The notes under the pieces are model-generated. The model was not told where the DNA came from. It saw nothing but the letters and a program-made list of their open reading frames with translations, and ran no database searches. From assembly GCF_900109265.1 (NCBI RefSeq), contig NZ_FNZM01000003.1:372001-436000 (forward strand): a DNA stretch of 64,000 nucleotides, written 5' to 3'. The position numbers were made by a program, and so were the translations under genes. The stretch's first letter is position 1; every line of letters begins with the position of its first letter. This document shows positions 54,023 to 62,884 of the stretch, piece after piece. Source of the DNA: Paraburkholderia tropica. GTDB lineage: Bacteria; Pseudomonadota; Gammaproteobacteria; Burkholderiales; Burkholderiaceae.

Positions 54023-55129
54023 ATGTCGTTTCTATTAAACGCCTGGTATGTGGCCGCATTCAGCGATGAATTGAACGGAGCGACGCCGCTGGCGCGCACG
54101 CTGCTCGATCGTCCCGTTGTGTTGTATCGCGATAGCGAGGGCGCGGCGCATGCGCTCGACGACCGTTGCGCGCATCGCTTCGCGCCGCTGTCGCGCGGAC
54201 GCGTGGTCGGCGGCGTGCTCGAATGTCCGTACCACGGTCTGCGTTTCGACGGCGCGGGGCGCTGCGTGCACAATCCGCACGGCGACGGCCGCGTGCCCGC
54301 GCAGGCACACGTCCGCGCGTATCCGGTCGTGGAGCGCTTTGGCGCAGTCTGGTTCTGGCCTGGCGAAGCCGCGCGCGCCGATATCGCGTTGCTGCCCGCG
54401 TTCGATTTCGTCGATCCCGCGCAGAACCACACGCATCATGGCTACCTGAAAACGCGCGCGCATTATCAGCTCAGCGCCGACAATCTGCTCGACCTCAGCC
54501 ATTTCCAGTTTCTGCATCCCGATACGCTGGGCAGCGAGGCGATCGCTAGCGGCGACGTGCAGTCGGGCAGTTTCGGCGAGACCGTGTGGGTGCGCCGCGC
54601 GGTGTTCGGGGAGATCCTGCAGCCCTTCGTGGCGGACGGATTCGGCATTGCGGCGGGGACCTGCGTGGATCGCTGGATGGACGTCAAATGGACGCCGCCG
54701 GGTCTGCTCACGATCGTGGTGGGCGTGACCGGCGCGGGCCAGCCGCGCGAGGCCGGACGCATCGCGCCATCGGCGCATTGGCTCACGCCGGAAACGGCCT
54801 GTACGACGCACTATTTCTTCGCGTTCGGTTTGCCGAAAGCGATGGGCGACGAGGGCCGCGCGCTCGTGCGCTATGCGGTGGAGGGCTTGATGAAGCCCTT
54901 CGAACTGGAGGACTTGCCGATGCTCGAAGCGCAGCAGGCATGCATTGGCGAGGCGGATTTCTGGGCCGCGCAACCCGCCTTGCTGCCGATCGATCGCGGC
55001 GCGATACGCGCGCGCCGCGTCATGGAGTCGATGATCGTGGCCGAGCGCGCGGGACACGATCCGCGCGACGCGAACCACCACGACGGTGCGCGCACGATCG
55101 CGATCCGATCGTCGTTCGAGGTGGCGTGA
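54023..55129 (+). CDS. Rieske-type aromatic-ring oxygenase subunit (VanA-like)
   Basis: 368 residues. The Rieske [2Fe-2S] ligands are in CAHRFAPLSRG (Cys49, His51) and CPYHG (Cys68, His71). The mononuclear-iron motif is NLLDLSHFQFLH (Asp157, His160, His165). It is closest to vanillate O-demethylase oxygenase-like proteins, which hydroxylate or demethylate aromatic rings with an external reductase; none is encoded here. Start ATG 54023 has GGGAG before it. Its stop overlaps the next start (TGATG), so the enzyme cassette is one operon, next to hrpG. Substrate unknown. Confidence 0.88.
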   Translation: MSFLLNAWYVAAFSDELNGATPLARTLLDRPVVLYRDSEGAAHALDDRCAHRFAPLSRGRVVGGVLECPYHGLRFDGAGRCVHNPHGDGRVPAQAHVRAYPVVERFGAVWFWPGEAARADIALLPAFDFVDPAQNHTHHGYLKTRAHYQLSADNLLDLSHFQFLHPDTLGSEAIASGDVQSGSFGETVWVRRAVFGEILQPFVADGFGIAAGTCVDRWMDVKWTPPGLLTIVVGVTGAGQPREAGRIAPSAHWLTPETACTTHYFFAFGLPKAMGDEGRALVRYAVEGLMKPFELEDLPMLEAQQACIGEADFWAAQPALLPIDRGAIRARRVMESMIVAERAGHDPRDANHHDGARTIAIRSSFEVA

Positions 55130-57051
55130 TGGCGAGTGTGCCTGAAACGCAGCACGCGCCCGAGCCCTCGCTCAACGCCGCGTGGGTCGACGCGATTGTG
55201 GCCGCGCTGGAGGCGGCGGGCGTGCGCCGCGCAGTGCTGTGCCCTGGCGGCCGCGCGAGCGCGATGTGCCTCGCGCTCGACCGTCACGCGCGCATCGCGG
55301 TGGAGATGGTGAGCAGCGATGAGCGCAGCGGTGCGTTCGTCGCGCTGGGTCTCGCGAAAGCGAGCGGCGAACCCGTTGCGCTGGTGACGACGTCGGGGTC
55401 CGCAATTGCGAATGCACTGCCCGCGCTGATCGAAGCCGAGGCCTGCGATATTGCGCTCGTGGCGATCACCTGTGATCGTCCGCGTAGCTTGCGTGGCGCA
55501 TCGTTCGGGCAGATGGCCGATCATTGCGGCGCGACGCGCGCGTTCGTGCGCGCGCAGGTCGACCTCGACGATCCGCGCGATACGCCCGAAGCCGTGCACG
55601 CGATGCGCGCGAACGTGGCGCAGGTGTTGCGCGCGATGCTTGGGCAGGGCGATGATGCGACCGACACGCCACGCGCCGATGCGTTGCCGTCGCCGCACCG
55701 CCGCACGCGTGGGCCCGTGCATCTGAACGTGCCGCTCGCAGGCGTCTACGATGCGATGGAAGTGTCGGGCGTTTCTACGCAGACGTGGGCGGTGGCCATG
55801 CAACCGTGGCACGACAGCGGCTTCGCACAAGATGCCGATAACGGCGCGCATGAAATCGAATCAGCCGTAGCGCGCGTGTTGGCGCGAGCGCGCAAGCGCC
55901 ATGCTTCGCAATCGCCTGCTGGAGTCGCTGGAATGGCGGGCCTGATCGTCGTGGGTGCGGAGCCCGCCGTGCCGCTCGACGCGATTCTCGCGCTTGCCAG
56001 CGTGACGGGTTTTCCCGTCGTCGCCGATGCCGCGAGTGGTTTGCGCGCTCAACCCGGCGCATTGAGTCCTGAAGCGGCAGCGCGCGGCGAACCCGGCGCG
56101 CTGATCGTCAACGCTTTCGACGTGTTCGGCACGGCGCGTCTTGCCGATGCGCGTCCCGATCTGGTGATTCGCTTCGGCCTTGCGCCCGTGCTTCCCGCGT
56201 TGCATGCGTGGTTCGAGCAACATGGCGACGCGCCCACGCTGCGTGTCGCGCCGTCGCGCATTGCCTGCGATTACCTGCACCCGGGTCTTGATCCGCGAGA
56301 CGTGCTGGTTGCGCCGAATCGCGCTACGCTCGAAGCGCTCGCGTGCGCGTTGTCGAACGCGGCGCAGGCCACGACGCGCACCGGCCAGGCCGTCGCGTGG
56401 CGCTGGCGCGAGCGTTGGGCGAGCGTGGCGGCATATTCGGCGCGTGAGCGGCGCGCGTGCGTGCGTTCGCTCGCGTGGGGCGAAGTCGCGGCCGTGCATC
56501 GCGTGCTCGATGCGCCGGGTTTTGACTTCGTCCACGTGGGCAATTCGATGGCGGTGCGTCACGCCGATATCGGTTGCGACGTCCGAAACAATAATCAGGT
56601 GTTCTACACGAATCGTGGCGTGAGCGGGATCGACGGCACGATTGCGACGTTTCTCGGCGAAGCGCTGGCGCGCCGCGACGCGGGTCTGCTAGTTATTGGC
56701 GATCAGGCCTTCGTTCACGATCTTGGCGCGCTGGCTCTGGCGCAGCGCATTGAGTCGCCAGGGTGTATCTGTATCGTCGATAACGGCGGCGGGGCGATTT
56801 TCGATTTTCTGCCCGTCGCGCGCGAGCCGGGTTTTCGCCGCGCGATCCGCAATCCGTACGCGCTGCGATTCGCGGCGCTGGCGCAGGGTTTTGGACTCGC
56901 GTATCGGCGTGTCGATAATCGGGACGCGCTCGACGCCGCGTTGAACGCCGCGCGCATGCACGCGGGCGTGACGCTCGTGGAGCTGGCCGTCGACGCCCAT
57001 TCGGGCGCGGCGCAGATGCAGCAACTGGTTCGTGCAGTGGGAGGCGCATGA
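55129..57051 (+). CDS. MenD-like thiamine-diphosphate-dependent enzyme
   Basis: 640 residues. The N-terminal domain shows the catalytic Glu65 (SSDERSGAFVALGLAKASGE) and a CPGGRASAM loop in the place of MenD's CPGSRS. The C-terminal ThDP motif is GDQAFVHDLGALALAQ (524 onward) and IVDNGGGAIF (549 onward), almost the MenD signature, with Asp instead of the usual Asn. MenD makes SEPHCHC in menaquinone synthesis, but no other men gene is present and Burkholderiaceae typically use ubiquinone. A related carboligation or 2-oxo-acid decarboxylation is more likely (inference). Confidence 0.85.
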   Translation: MASVPETQHAPEPSLNAAWVDAIVAALEAAGVRRAVLCPGGRASAMCLALDRHARIAVEMVSSDERSGAFVALGLAKASGEPVALVTTSGSAIANALPALIEAEACDIALVAITCDRPRSLRGASFGQMADHCGATRAFVRAQVDLDDPRDTPEAVHAMRANVAQVLRAMLGQGDDATDTPRADALPSPHRRTRGPVHLNVPLAGVYDAMEVSGVSTQTWAVAMQPWHDSGFAQDADNGAHEIESAVARVLARARKRHASQSPAGVAGMAGLIVVGAEPAVPLDAILALASVTGFPVVADAASGLRAQPGALSPEAAARGEPGALIVNAFDVFGTARLADARPDLVIRFGLAPVLPALHAWFEQHGDAPTLRVAPSRIACDYLHPGLDPRDVLVAPNRATLEALACALSNAAQATTRTGQAVAWRWRERWASVAAYSARERRACVRSLAWGEVAAVHRVLDAPGFDFVHVGNSMAVRHADIGCDVRNNNQVFYTNRGVSGIDGTIATFLGEALARRDAGLLVIGDQAFVHDLGALALAQRIESPGCICIVDNGGGAIFDFLPVAREPGFRRAIRNPYALRFAALAQGFGLAYRRVDNRDALDAALNAARMHAGVTLVELAVDAHSGAAQMQQLVRAVGGA

Positions 57052-58439
57052 TGGATTGGCCGCAATTCGACGACCCCGTTCGCAATTCGTATCGCGCGTT
57101 GCATCGCTACGCGAGCGCTGCCGCGCCCGACACGGTCTTTCTCGACGACATGCAGGCGCGCATCGACGCGGCGCGCTATCTTGGTTCAGATCGCGCGTGT
57201 GCCGCTGCAAACGCCGCCAGGCCGCGCGTGCTGTTGCTCGGTTATCACGGCGCGGGCAATACCGGCGCGGACTTGCGCACCATCGAAACGATCGCACAGT
57301 TGCGGCGGATCTTCGCGCCGCGCGAACCTGTGCTCACGCTGTTCGCGCTCGGCGATGTGTTCGATCATGCGGTGCTGGCGCAAACGCCCCGTCTCGCGCC
57401 CACCTTGCCCTATGTGCCGGACGCGCTGGACGCGGCGATCCGTGAAGCGGATCTCGTCGTCAATGTGGAGGGTTCGACCTATACGTCGAAGTTCTCGGAT
57501 TCGTTGTCGGGGATTCTGATTGGCGGCATCGCACTGGCGCACGCGTATGGTTTGCCCGCCGTGTCGTATGGCGTCGATAGCGGTGCGATGAGCGAGCCGC
57601 TCACACGTTTCGTCGCGCATCATGCCGCGCGCGCCGGACACGTGATCTGCCGTAACGCGCAGGCCCGCGTGCAGTTGCGCGAGCTGGGCGTCGAGACGAT
57701 CGCGGGCGCGGATACCGCGTGGACGTGGCGCGCGCCAGCTGCCTCGCCTGGACCGCACGCCTCGCCTTCCGCGCGCGTCGCTGCGTTGTGTCCGACCAAT
57801 CCGTTCTGGTGGCCCGTTCGCGCGGATGCTGAGCGTGCCCGTGCGCTCGACGCGCGTGGCGAGACCTCGCCGCATCGATACGGCTTGCTGCATTTTCATA
57901 CGTGGGATGGTGAACGGGAGCGTGCCTACGAGGCGTATCTCGCGCGGTTTGCTGCGGTCGCCACCGCGTTGCGCGCGCGTGGCTATACGCCGGTGATCGT
58001 GGGGATGGAGCAGGTGGATCGCGCGGCGTGTCTCGATCTGGCGGCGCGTCTGCCGTTCGACGCAGCGTGCGTGGTGCGCGGCGAGCGCGTGCTGGATGAG
58101 GTTGCGAGTGCCGTCGCGCACGCGCAGTGCGTAGTGACGACGCGTTATCACGCGAGCGTGCTCGCGCTATCGCACGGCGTGCCGGTGTTCGGGCTTTCGA
58201 TGGATACGCGTATCGACCGCTTGCTGGCCGAAGCCGATTGCGAAAGCTGGCTGGCGCACTGCGATGCCGACGACGCGCTGCAACGCTGCATCGACGCAAT
58301 CGATTCACTGGAGCATGCCGGCGTGCGCGAGCGTTTGCGCGCGAAGCAAAGGCACTACGCGCAGCAGCAGCGCGCGAAACTGGATGCGATGGGCCGACGT
58401 CTCATGGCGATTGTCGAGGCCGCCGGCCAGCGCGTTTGA
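57048..58439 (+). CDS. Polysaccharide pyruvyl transferase-family protein
   Basis: 463 residues; ATGA overlap with the MenD-like gene. The PF04230 fold is visible: LLLGYHGAGNTGADLRTIET, DLVVNVEGSTYTSKF, GLPAVSYGVDSGAM, HVICRNAQARVQLRELGVET and the late CVVTTRYHASVLALSHGVPV. Family members move pyruvate ketals from phosphoenolpyruvate onto sugars, or do related transfers. Its coupling with a Rieske oxygenase and a ThDP enzyme rather than glycosyltransferases argues for a small-molecule product instead of a polysaccharide. Confidence 0.82.
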   Translation: MMDWPQFDDPVRNSYRALHRYASAAAPDTVFLDDMQARIDAARYLGSDRACAAANAARPRVLLLGYHGAGNTGADLRTIETIAQLRRIFAPREPVLTLFALGDVFDHAVLAQTPRLAPTLPYVPDALDAAIREADLVVNVEGSTYTSKFSDSLSGILIGGIALAHAYGLPAVSYGVDSGAMSEPLTRFVAHHAARAGHVICRNAQARVQLRELGVETIAGADTAWTWRAPAASPGPHASPSARVAALCPTNPFWWPVRADAERARALDARGETSPHRYGLLHFHTWDGERERAYEAYLARFAAVATALRARGYTPVIVGMEQVDRAACLDLAARLPFDAACVVRGERVLDEVASAVAHAQCVVTTRYHASVLALSHGVPVFGLSMDTRIDRLLAEADCESWLAHCDADDALQRCIDAIDSLEHAGVRERLRAKQRHYAQQQRAKLDAMGRRLMAIVEAAGQRV

Positions 58440-58471
58440 TCGATTGACGCAACCCTGGCGTCACCTTGGCG

Positions 58472-59563
58472 TCACCACGCGAGCGCGGGCTTCCACGCAT
58501 CGCGCTCCGCCGCCGTTTGCGCGGCCGCGCGCTCGCGTTGCGTATCTTCCACTAGCACGGGCAGCACGTCGGCGGCGAAACGGCGGATCGACGTTATGAC
58601 TTGCGCGTGTTGCAGTGCGCCGAACCAGAAGCTCGCGCTGAAGTAATCGCAGCCGAGCCCGCGGCGAATGCGGCGCAGCTGGTGGATGCATTCGTCGGCC
58701 GTGCCAATCACCAGAAAGTCGTCGCGCAACACGCGCTCCGTCGGTTCGTCGGGAAACGCGGCATCGGGCACGACGCCGTCGATCACGTTGCCTTCGCCAT
58801 GACGCAAACGCAGCGTCGCGCGCCCGTTCCAGCGTGCGTGCTCGATGGCCTCGCTCGCTTCGGCCTCGCTTTGTGCGACATAGACGGGCCGCTGCGTGCC
58901 GACGCGCGTCGCAGGCCACGGCGCGAACAGATCGGGATAGTGCGTGCGCATGTCGGTGAGGCGCGAGATTGGTTCGAGCACGCCGGTGAAGAGATTGGCG
59001 CCCCGCGCTAGCGCTCGCGCGACCGATTCGCGGCGGCTCGAATTGACGACGAGCCACGCGGGCATGCGTGGCTGCAGCGGCTGCGGAACCAGTTGCGTGC
59101 GGGGAATCGCGAAGTGCTCGCCGTCGAAATCGAATACGGGCTCGCGCAGAGCGCGCAGCAACACGTCGATCGCTTCTTCATCGCGCCCGGCGGTGCGCTC
59201 GCGACGGACGCCGAAGCGCTCGTACTGATAGGCCTGGTAGCCGTAGCCGAGACCGATTTCGGCGCGTCCTTGCGAGAGCACGTCGAGCGTGGCGAGTTCT
59301 TCGGCCACGATCAGCGGATGATGCAGCGGCACGGGGATGATCGCGGGCCCCAGACGCAGACGGCGCGTGCGGGCCGCGATATGTGCGAGCAGTTGCAAGG
59401 GCCGCGACGAGGCCGAGTAGTTCGTGAAGTGATGCTCCGCGAGCCAGAAGTGCGAGAAGCCGAGTTGATCGGCAGCTTCCGCCATGTCGATGGCGCGCGC
59501 GTAGAGCGTGGCCGCCGCCTGCGGTTGCGGTGCGGGCATGGTGAGAAAGAGGCCGGTTTGCAC
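58472..59563 (-). CDS. LLM-class flavin-dependent monooxygenase
   Basis: 363 residues, complete, with the LLM-class pattern (FSHFWLAEHHFTNYSASSRP, IIPVPLHHPLIVAEELATLD, GLGYGYQAYQYERFG). It is convergent with the pyruvyltransferase-like gene (32-base gap) and downstream of the DUF3455 lipoprotein gene. No flavin reductase adjoins it. It may add an oxygenation step to the cassette product, but it lies on the opposite strand. Confidence 0.87.
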   Translation of the reverse strand: MQTGLFLTMPAPQPQAAATLYARAIDMAEAADQLGFSHFWLAEHHFTNYSASSRPLQLLAHIAARTRRLRLGPAIIPVPLHHPLIVAEELATLDVLSQGRAEIGLGYGYQAYQYERFGVRRERTAGRDEEAIDVLLRALREPVFDFDGEHFAIPRTQLVPQPLQPRMPAWLVVNSSRRESVARALARGANLFTGVLEPISRLTDMRTHYPDLFAPWPATRVGTQRPVYVAQSEAEASEAIEHARWNGRATLRLRHGEGNVIDGVVPDAAFPDEPTERVLRDDFLVIGTADECIHQLRRIRRGLGCDYFSASFWFGALQHAQVITSIRRFAADVLPVLVEDTQRERAAAQTAAERDAWKPALAW

Positions 59564-59572
59564 GCGCGCCGC

Positions 59573-60229
59573 CTAGTCGACCGGGTTGGCCGTTGAAGTG
59601 GCCGTTGAAGTGGCCGATGAAGTGGTCAGCGGTGCGGCGCTTTGCTCGCGATAGATCATATACGTCGCCGCATACGGCACCAGCAGACGCACGCCTTCGA
59701 CCGTGCAATCGGGCTGAGGCGGCAGACCGCCTTTGGTATCGATGCGCTGGATCGACGTGACATCGGCGAAACGTCCTTCGCCTGGACGGCGCGCGGCGTC
59801 GAACTTCGCCTTGTAGCGCACCCACGTGAGCGTGTTCGCGCCGATCTGATGTTCGGCGAGCGGCGTGCCGATCACATAGCTGCCGTCGTAGGCGATGAAG
59901 TGCGGGCCGGGCACGACGGTGCCTGCGCTTTGCTTGTCGGCGGCGACCAGCGTGGCTTCGGAGCCTTGCTCGGCCCACAGCAACTGCGAGCCGCCCGCTA
60001 CCGCCGACGGCGTGCGGCGGCAGACATAGGTCTGGTCGCCGTTCGCCGTGAGCACTTCCTTGAGGACTTCGTTCGGGGAGGCGCGCAGATCGGCGGGCAA
60101 CGAATCGTTCGCGGTAGGCGGTTGCGCAGACGTCGCACAGCCGCTCATCGCGAGAAGGGCGAGAAGCGCGCAGGCCGACAGTAGCGCGCGATCACCACGA
60201 GACGGAAGGGAGGAGCGAGGTACTTTCAT
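59573..60229 (-). CDS. DUF3455 lipoprotein
   Basis: 218 residues from ATG 60229. A lipobox LAMSGC near residue 31 predicts a lipid-anchored periplasmic protein. The DUF3455 core is evident (GDQTYVCRRT, PGPHFIAYDGSYVIGTPLAE, ANTLTWVRYKAKFDAARRPG, GVRLLVPYAATYMIYRE). Function unknown; family members occur in fungi and soil bacteria. The C-terminal Thr/Ser run contains repeats encoded by GGCCGTTGAAGT units. It precedes the LLM gene by 9 bases, so the two are probably co-transcribed. Confidence 0.83.
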   Translation of the reverse strand: MKVPRSSLPSRGDRALLSACALLALLAMSGCATSAQPPTANDSLPADLRASPNEVLKEVLTANGDQTYVCRRTPSAVAGGSQLLWAEQGSEATLVAADKQSAGTVVPGPHFIAYDGSYVIGTPLAEHQIGANTLTWVRYKAKFDAARRPGEGRFADVTSIQRIDTKGGLPPQPDCTVEGVRLLVPYAATYMIYREQSAAPLTTSSATSTATSTANPVD

Positions 60230-60280
60230 CGGGCGTCGAAAAGAGGCGTCCAGATCCATGAAGGCGGGCGTTCGACGGCG

Positions 60281-60892
60281 CTATGCCTTGAGGCCCATCA
60301 TCTGCTGCATGGCGTATTGATCGCGCGTTTCGCCCTTCGCGAGCACGTCCTGACCGAGTGCATTGGCGAGATCGTCGCGTGCGCTGCCGTTGATCTTGCC
60401 GCCGCCGTTTTCGTTCGCGGTCTGCTGCAGATCGCTGCCGATGGCGGCGGCGTCGCTCTGATCGAGCTTGCCGGAACGCACGGCGTCCGCGAGGATGTGC
60501 GTGGCCTTGTTGCCGTCGCCCGATTGCAGCGCGCTCATGAACGCGTTGAAGTCGGTCGGGTCGCTCTTCTGGAAATTCTGCATGCCAGTTTGCGCGCCTT
60601 GCTGCTGCGCCGCGCTGCCCATCTGCGTGAGATTGTCGGTCGTGGGCGTGGTCTGCGTGGTCTGCGTGGTGGGCGTGGTCGTGCCGGTGTTCGTCCCCGT
60701 GTTGGTGCCCGTGTTCGTGCCGCTGCCCGAGCCTGAATCCGAACCGGAGTTCTCTTCCTGCGTGATCTCCATGAGGAGTTGCTCGATCTCCTGTTCGAGT
60801 TGCTGCGTGGTCTGCAACTGCGAGTTGATCAGGCTGTCGGTGCTTTGTCCGGTGCTTTGGGGCACGGTGGTGCCCACGGTGAAATCGTTCAT
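60281..60892 (-). CDS. Harpin-like secreted protein
   Basis: 203 residues, very rich in Gln, Thr, Gly, Asn and Ser, with no Cys or Trp and no Sec signal: the composition of T3SS-exported harpins (PopA, Hpa1, HrpW types). A helical Gln/Glu/Leu segment (LQTTQQLEQEIEQLLMEI, 27-44) is followed by tandem Thr-Asn-Thr-Gly repeats (60-75) and a helical C-terminal half (DFNAFMSALQSGDGNKATHI). ATG 60892 has a GGAGGT site. No pectate-lyase domain and no exact PIP box. Assignment rests on composition and context. Confidence 0.68.
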   Translation of the reverse strand: MNDFTVGTTVPQSTGQSTDSLINSQLQTTQQLEQEIEQLLMEITQEENSGSDSGSGSGTNTGTNTGTNTGTTTPTTQTTQTTPTTDNLTQMGSAAQQQGAQTGMQNFQKSDPTDFNAFMSALQSGDGNKATHILADAVRSGKLDQSDAAAIGSDLQQTANENGGGKINGSARDDLANALGQDVLAKGETRDQYAMQQMMGLKA

Positions 60893-61049
60893 CTGACCTC
60901 CGCGAAAGTGCAATGAGCCTGACGATGCAGGGCAGGCAGGCGGAATGGCACCGCCTTGACTCTCCCGACGATATAGGGCCCCGGTTTGCACGCCGGGTCG
61001 GCAGCGGAATCGATGTATGAGTTTGCGAAGTTTCGCGTGCCGATGCGCT

Positions 61050-61074
61050 GTGGATCGATTCACAATCGATCCAC
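61050..61074. promoter_or_regulatory. Perfect 11-bp inverted repeat between harpin-like and HrpB1-like genes
   Basis: GTGGATCGATT, spacer CAC, AATCGATCCAC. It is followed only by genes facing away, so it is not a terminator; it sits where a regulator could control both. A second small dyad GCGAA-GT-TTCGC lies at 61025-61036. Confidence 0.55.
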
Positions 61075-61110
61075 AAGCGGTTTGCGTCGCGACGATCGGC
61101 GCTTTTTGCC

Positions 61111-61638
61111 ATGAATTCGACGGAGTGCCTTAACGTCATGCTGGATCGGATTGCGGCCGATATTACCGATGCCTCATACCGGCGATGCCCGGCGCATGTC
61201 ACCGCGCTCTTGCTGAAGATATTCGACCTGGGTTTGTCCTGCGCCTCGCGCGATGAGCTGGAAGATCTGCTCGCGTGCATCGACGTGCTCTGTGAGGAAT
61301 GGCCGCCGGTGTGTCTCGCGGCGGTGCGTCTGCATATCCGCTACGCCGACTGGATTGGCGCGGTGCGTCTGCTCAAGCGGCTCGAAGCCGCGCAGACCTT
61401 GAATCCGACTTCGCTCGCGCTGATGGCGGGCTGCCTCTTCAAGCTCGACGACCCCGACTGGCAGCGCTACGCTGCAACCTTGACGCGCGGCGAGCCGAAC
61501 CCGCGCGCGGAGACCATTCTCCTCACCTTCGTGCGTGGCGCGGCGACCGTGCAGGGCGTGGGCGCGCGCCCCGGCAGCGCGCCTCAGGTGGGCGGACGCA
61601 CGGTCCTGCCGATCTCCGGCACGAAGACGCTCTATTAA
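61111..61638 (+). CDS. HrpB1-like (HrpK-type) protein, second copy
   Basis: 175 residues: [40 protein letters not shown] and [20 protein letters not shown] match the helical hairpins and the DPDW motif of HrpB1 at 42504. Unlike HrpB1 it ends in a Gly/Thr tail ([15 protein letters not shown]). It is divergent from the harpin-like gene. A duplicated, specialised HrpB1 (for another substrate or wall-binding step) is the simplest reading; it has no PIP box. Confidence 0.8.
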   Translation: MNSTECLNVMLDRIAADITDASYRRCPAHVTALLLKIFDLGLSCASRDELEDLLACIDVLCEEWPPVCLAAVRLHIRYADWIGAVRLLKRLEAAQTLNPTSLALMAGCLFKLDDPDWQRYAATLTRGEPNPRAETILLTFVRGAATVQGVGARPGSAPQVGGRTVLPISGTKTLY

Positions 61639-61678
61639 CGACGACTGCCGCCGCCCTGCGTCGAAAAGTCCGCGCGCG

Positions 61679-61738
61679 TTTAACGCTCTCGCATTTCACC
61701 CTCTCGCATTTAACCCTCTCGCATTTAACCCTCTATTA
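61679..61738. repeat. Four tandem 15-base repeats, consensus TTTAACCCTCTCGCA
   Basis: Units start at 61679, 61694, 61709 and 61724; the second has TTTCACC and the last ends CTCTATTA. They lie between the HrpB1-like gene and the DJ-1/PfpI gene, at the right edge of the hrp island. Confidence 0.88.
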
Positions 61739-61814
61739 CCCGCCGCGCTTCCACGCTTGCTACAGTGTTTTCCGCATTCCCGCTCATCACCGCATCACAG
61801 ACAGGAAACGGAAC

Positions 61815-62393
61815 ATGTCCAAGCGCATTCTCATTCTCGCCGGCGACTTCGTGGAAGATTACGAATTGATGGTGCCGTTTCAGGCGCTCGCGGCGGTCGG
61901 TCATTCGGTGTCGGTGGTCGCGCCCGACAAGCGCGTGGGCGACGTCATCCGCACGGCGATTCACGACTTCGAAGGCGATCAGACCTACACGGAAAAGCGC
62001 GGCCACAATTTCACGCTGAATGCCGATTTCGCGTCGATCGATCCGGCGAAATTCGATGCCTTGCTCGTGCCCGGCGGCCGTGCGCCCGAATATCTGCGGC
62101 TCAACGAAACCGTGATTGCCTGGGTTCGTCATTTCGCCGAAACGAACAAGCCGATCGCCGCGGTGTGCCACGGCGCGCAACTGTTCGCGGCGGCGGGCGT
62201 GATCGAAGGGCGGCGGATTTCGGCGTATCCGGCTTGCGCGCCCGAGGTCAAGCTCGCGGGCGGCCAGTATGTGGCGCTCGACTGGCCCGACGCGATCACC
62301 GACGCCAACTTCGTGACCGCGCCCGCGTGGACCTCGCACGCAAACTGGCTCGCGCAATTCCTCGCGCTGCTCGGCACGCGTATTACGCTTTAA
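61815..62393 (+). CDS. DJ-1/PfpI-family protein
   Basis: 192 residues with the nucleophile elbow [13 protein letters not shown] (Cys near residue 117) and the family stretches [20 protein letters not shown] and [16 protein letters not shown]. Such proteins act as glyoxalases, deglycases or chaperones; E. coli YhbO-like members protect against stress. ATG 61815 follows AGGAAACGGAAC. No link with the T3SS is visible. Confidence 0.88.
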   Translation: MSKRILILAGDFVEDYELMVPFQALAAVGHSVSVVAPDKRVGDVIRTAIHDFEGDQTYTEKRGHNFTLNADFASIDPAKFDALLVPGGRAPEYLRLNETVIAWVRHFAETNKPIAAVCHGAQLFAAAGVIEGRRISAYPACAPEVKLAGGQYVALDWPDAITDANFVTAPAWTSHANWLAQFLALLGTRITL

Positions 62394-62526
62394 GGTTGCG
62401 GCGCACGCGTGCAGGAATGGCTAGCCTGGCGGTGCAGGATTTGAGACTATTACGCAATGTAATGCGTGGTGCGCAGGGCGCCAGTGCTCCGGCGCGAACC
62501 CGACAGCAGAAACAGGAGCGGTCCAA

Positions 62527-62862
62527 ATGTGCGAAATCTATATCAACGCGGATCCCATTCTTTATGAACCGCGCACGCGCGCGCTACGCATCCACGGCGT
62601 GGTGACCACCGTGCGACTCGAAAATCTGTTCTGGGATGTGCTGCAGGAAATCGCGCATCGCGAGCAACTCACCACGAGTCAATTCGCCGTCAAGCTTTAC
62701 GACGAATTGCACGCGCTGCGCGGCGACGAGCCGTTTAATTTCGCGTCGTTTCTGCGCGTGTGCTGTCTGCGCTATCTTTCGACGCTCGCGCCGCGCGAAG
62801 AAGCCGCGGGCGATGGCTCGCGTCTCAAGGCGTTTCAGCCGAAAGTCGTCCGCGCGGGTTAG
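62527..62862 (+). CDS. Ribbon-helix-helix domain protein
   Basis: 111 residues. Residues about 23-90 (VVTTVRLENLFWDVLQEIAH and REQLTTSQFAVKLYDELHAL, then FASFLRVCCLRYL) match the RHH_4 (PF13467) fold. Such proteins bind DNA as dimers, but no antitoxin partner or palindromic operator was seen beside it. AGGAG precedes ATG 62527. Confidence 0.8.
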   Translation: MCEIYINADPILYEPRTRALRIHGVVTTVRLENLFWDVLQEIAHREQLTTSQFAVKLYDELHALRGDEPFNFASFLRVCCLRYLSTLAPREEAAGDGSRLKAFQPKVVRAG

Positions 62863-62884
62863 CGTCGCCTGAAGCCGCTTGCAA

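Noticed and set aside
55129..57051. Genuine menaquinone-pathway menD
   Set aside because: No other men genes nearby, altered CPGGRA loop and VDN motif, and operon partners unrelated to quinone synthesis.
61025..61049. Possible PIP box for the harpin-like gene
   Set aside because: Second element reads GCGCT instead of GCGAA and there is no -10 match at 30-32 bases.
61050..61074. Rho-independent terminator
   Set aside because: The palindrome lies between divergent gene starts and has no T tract.
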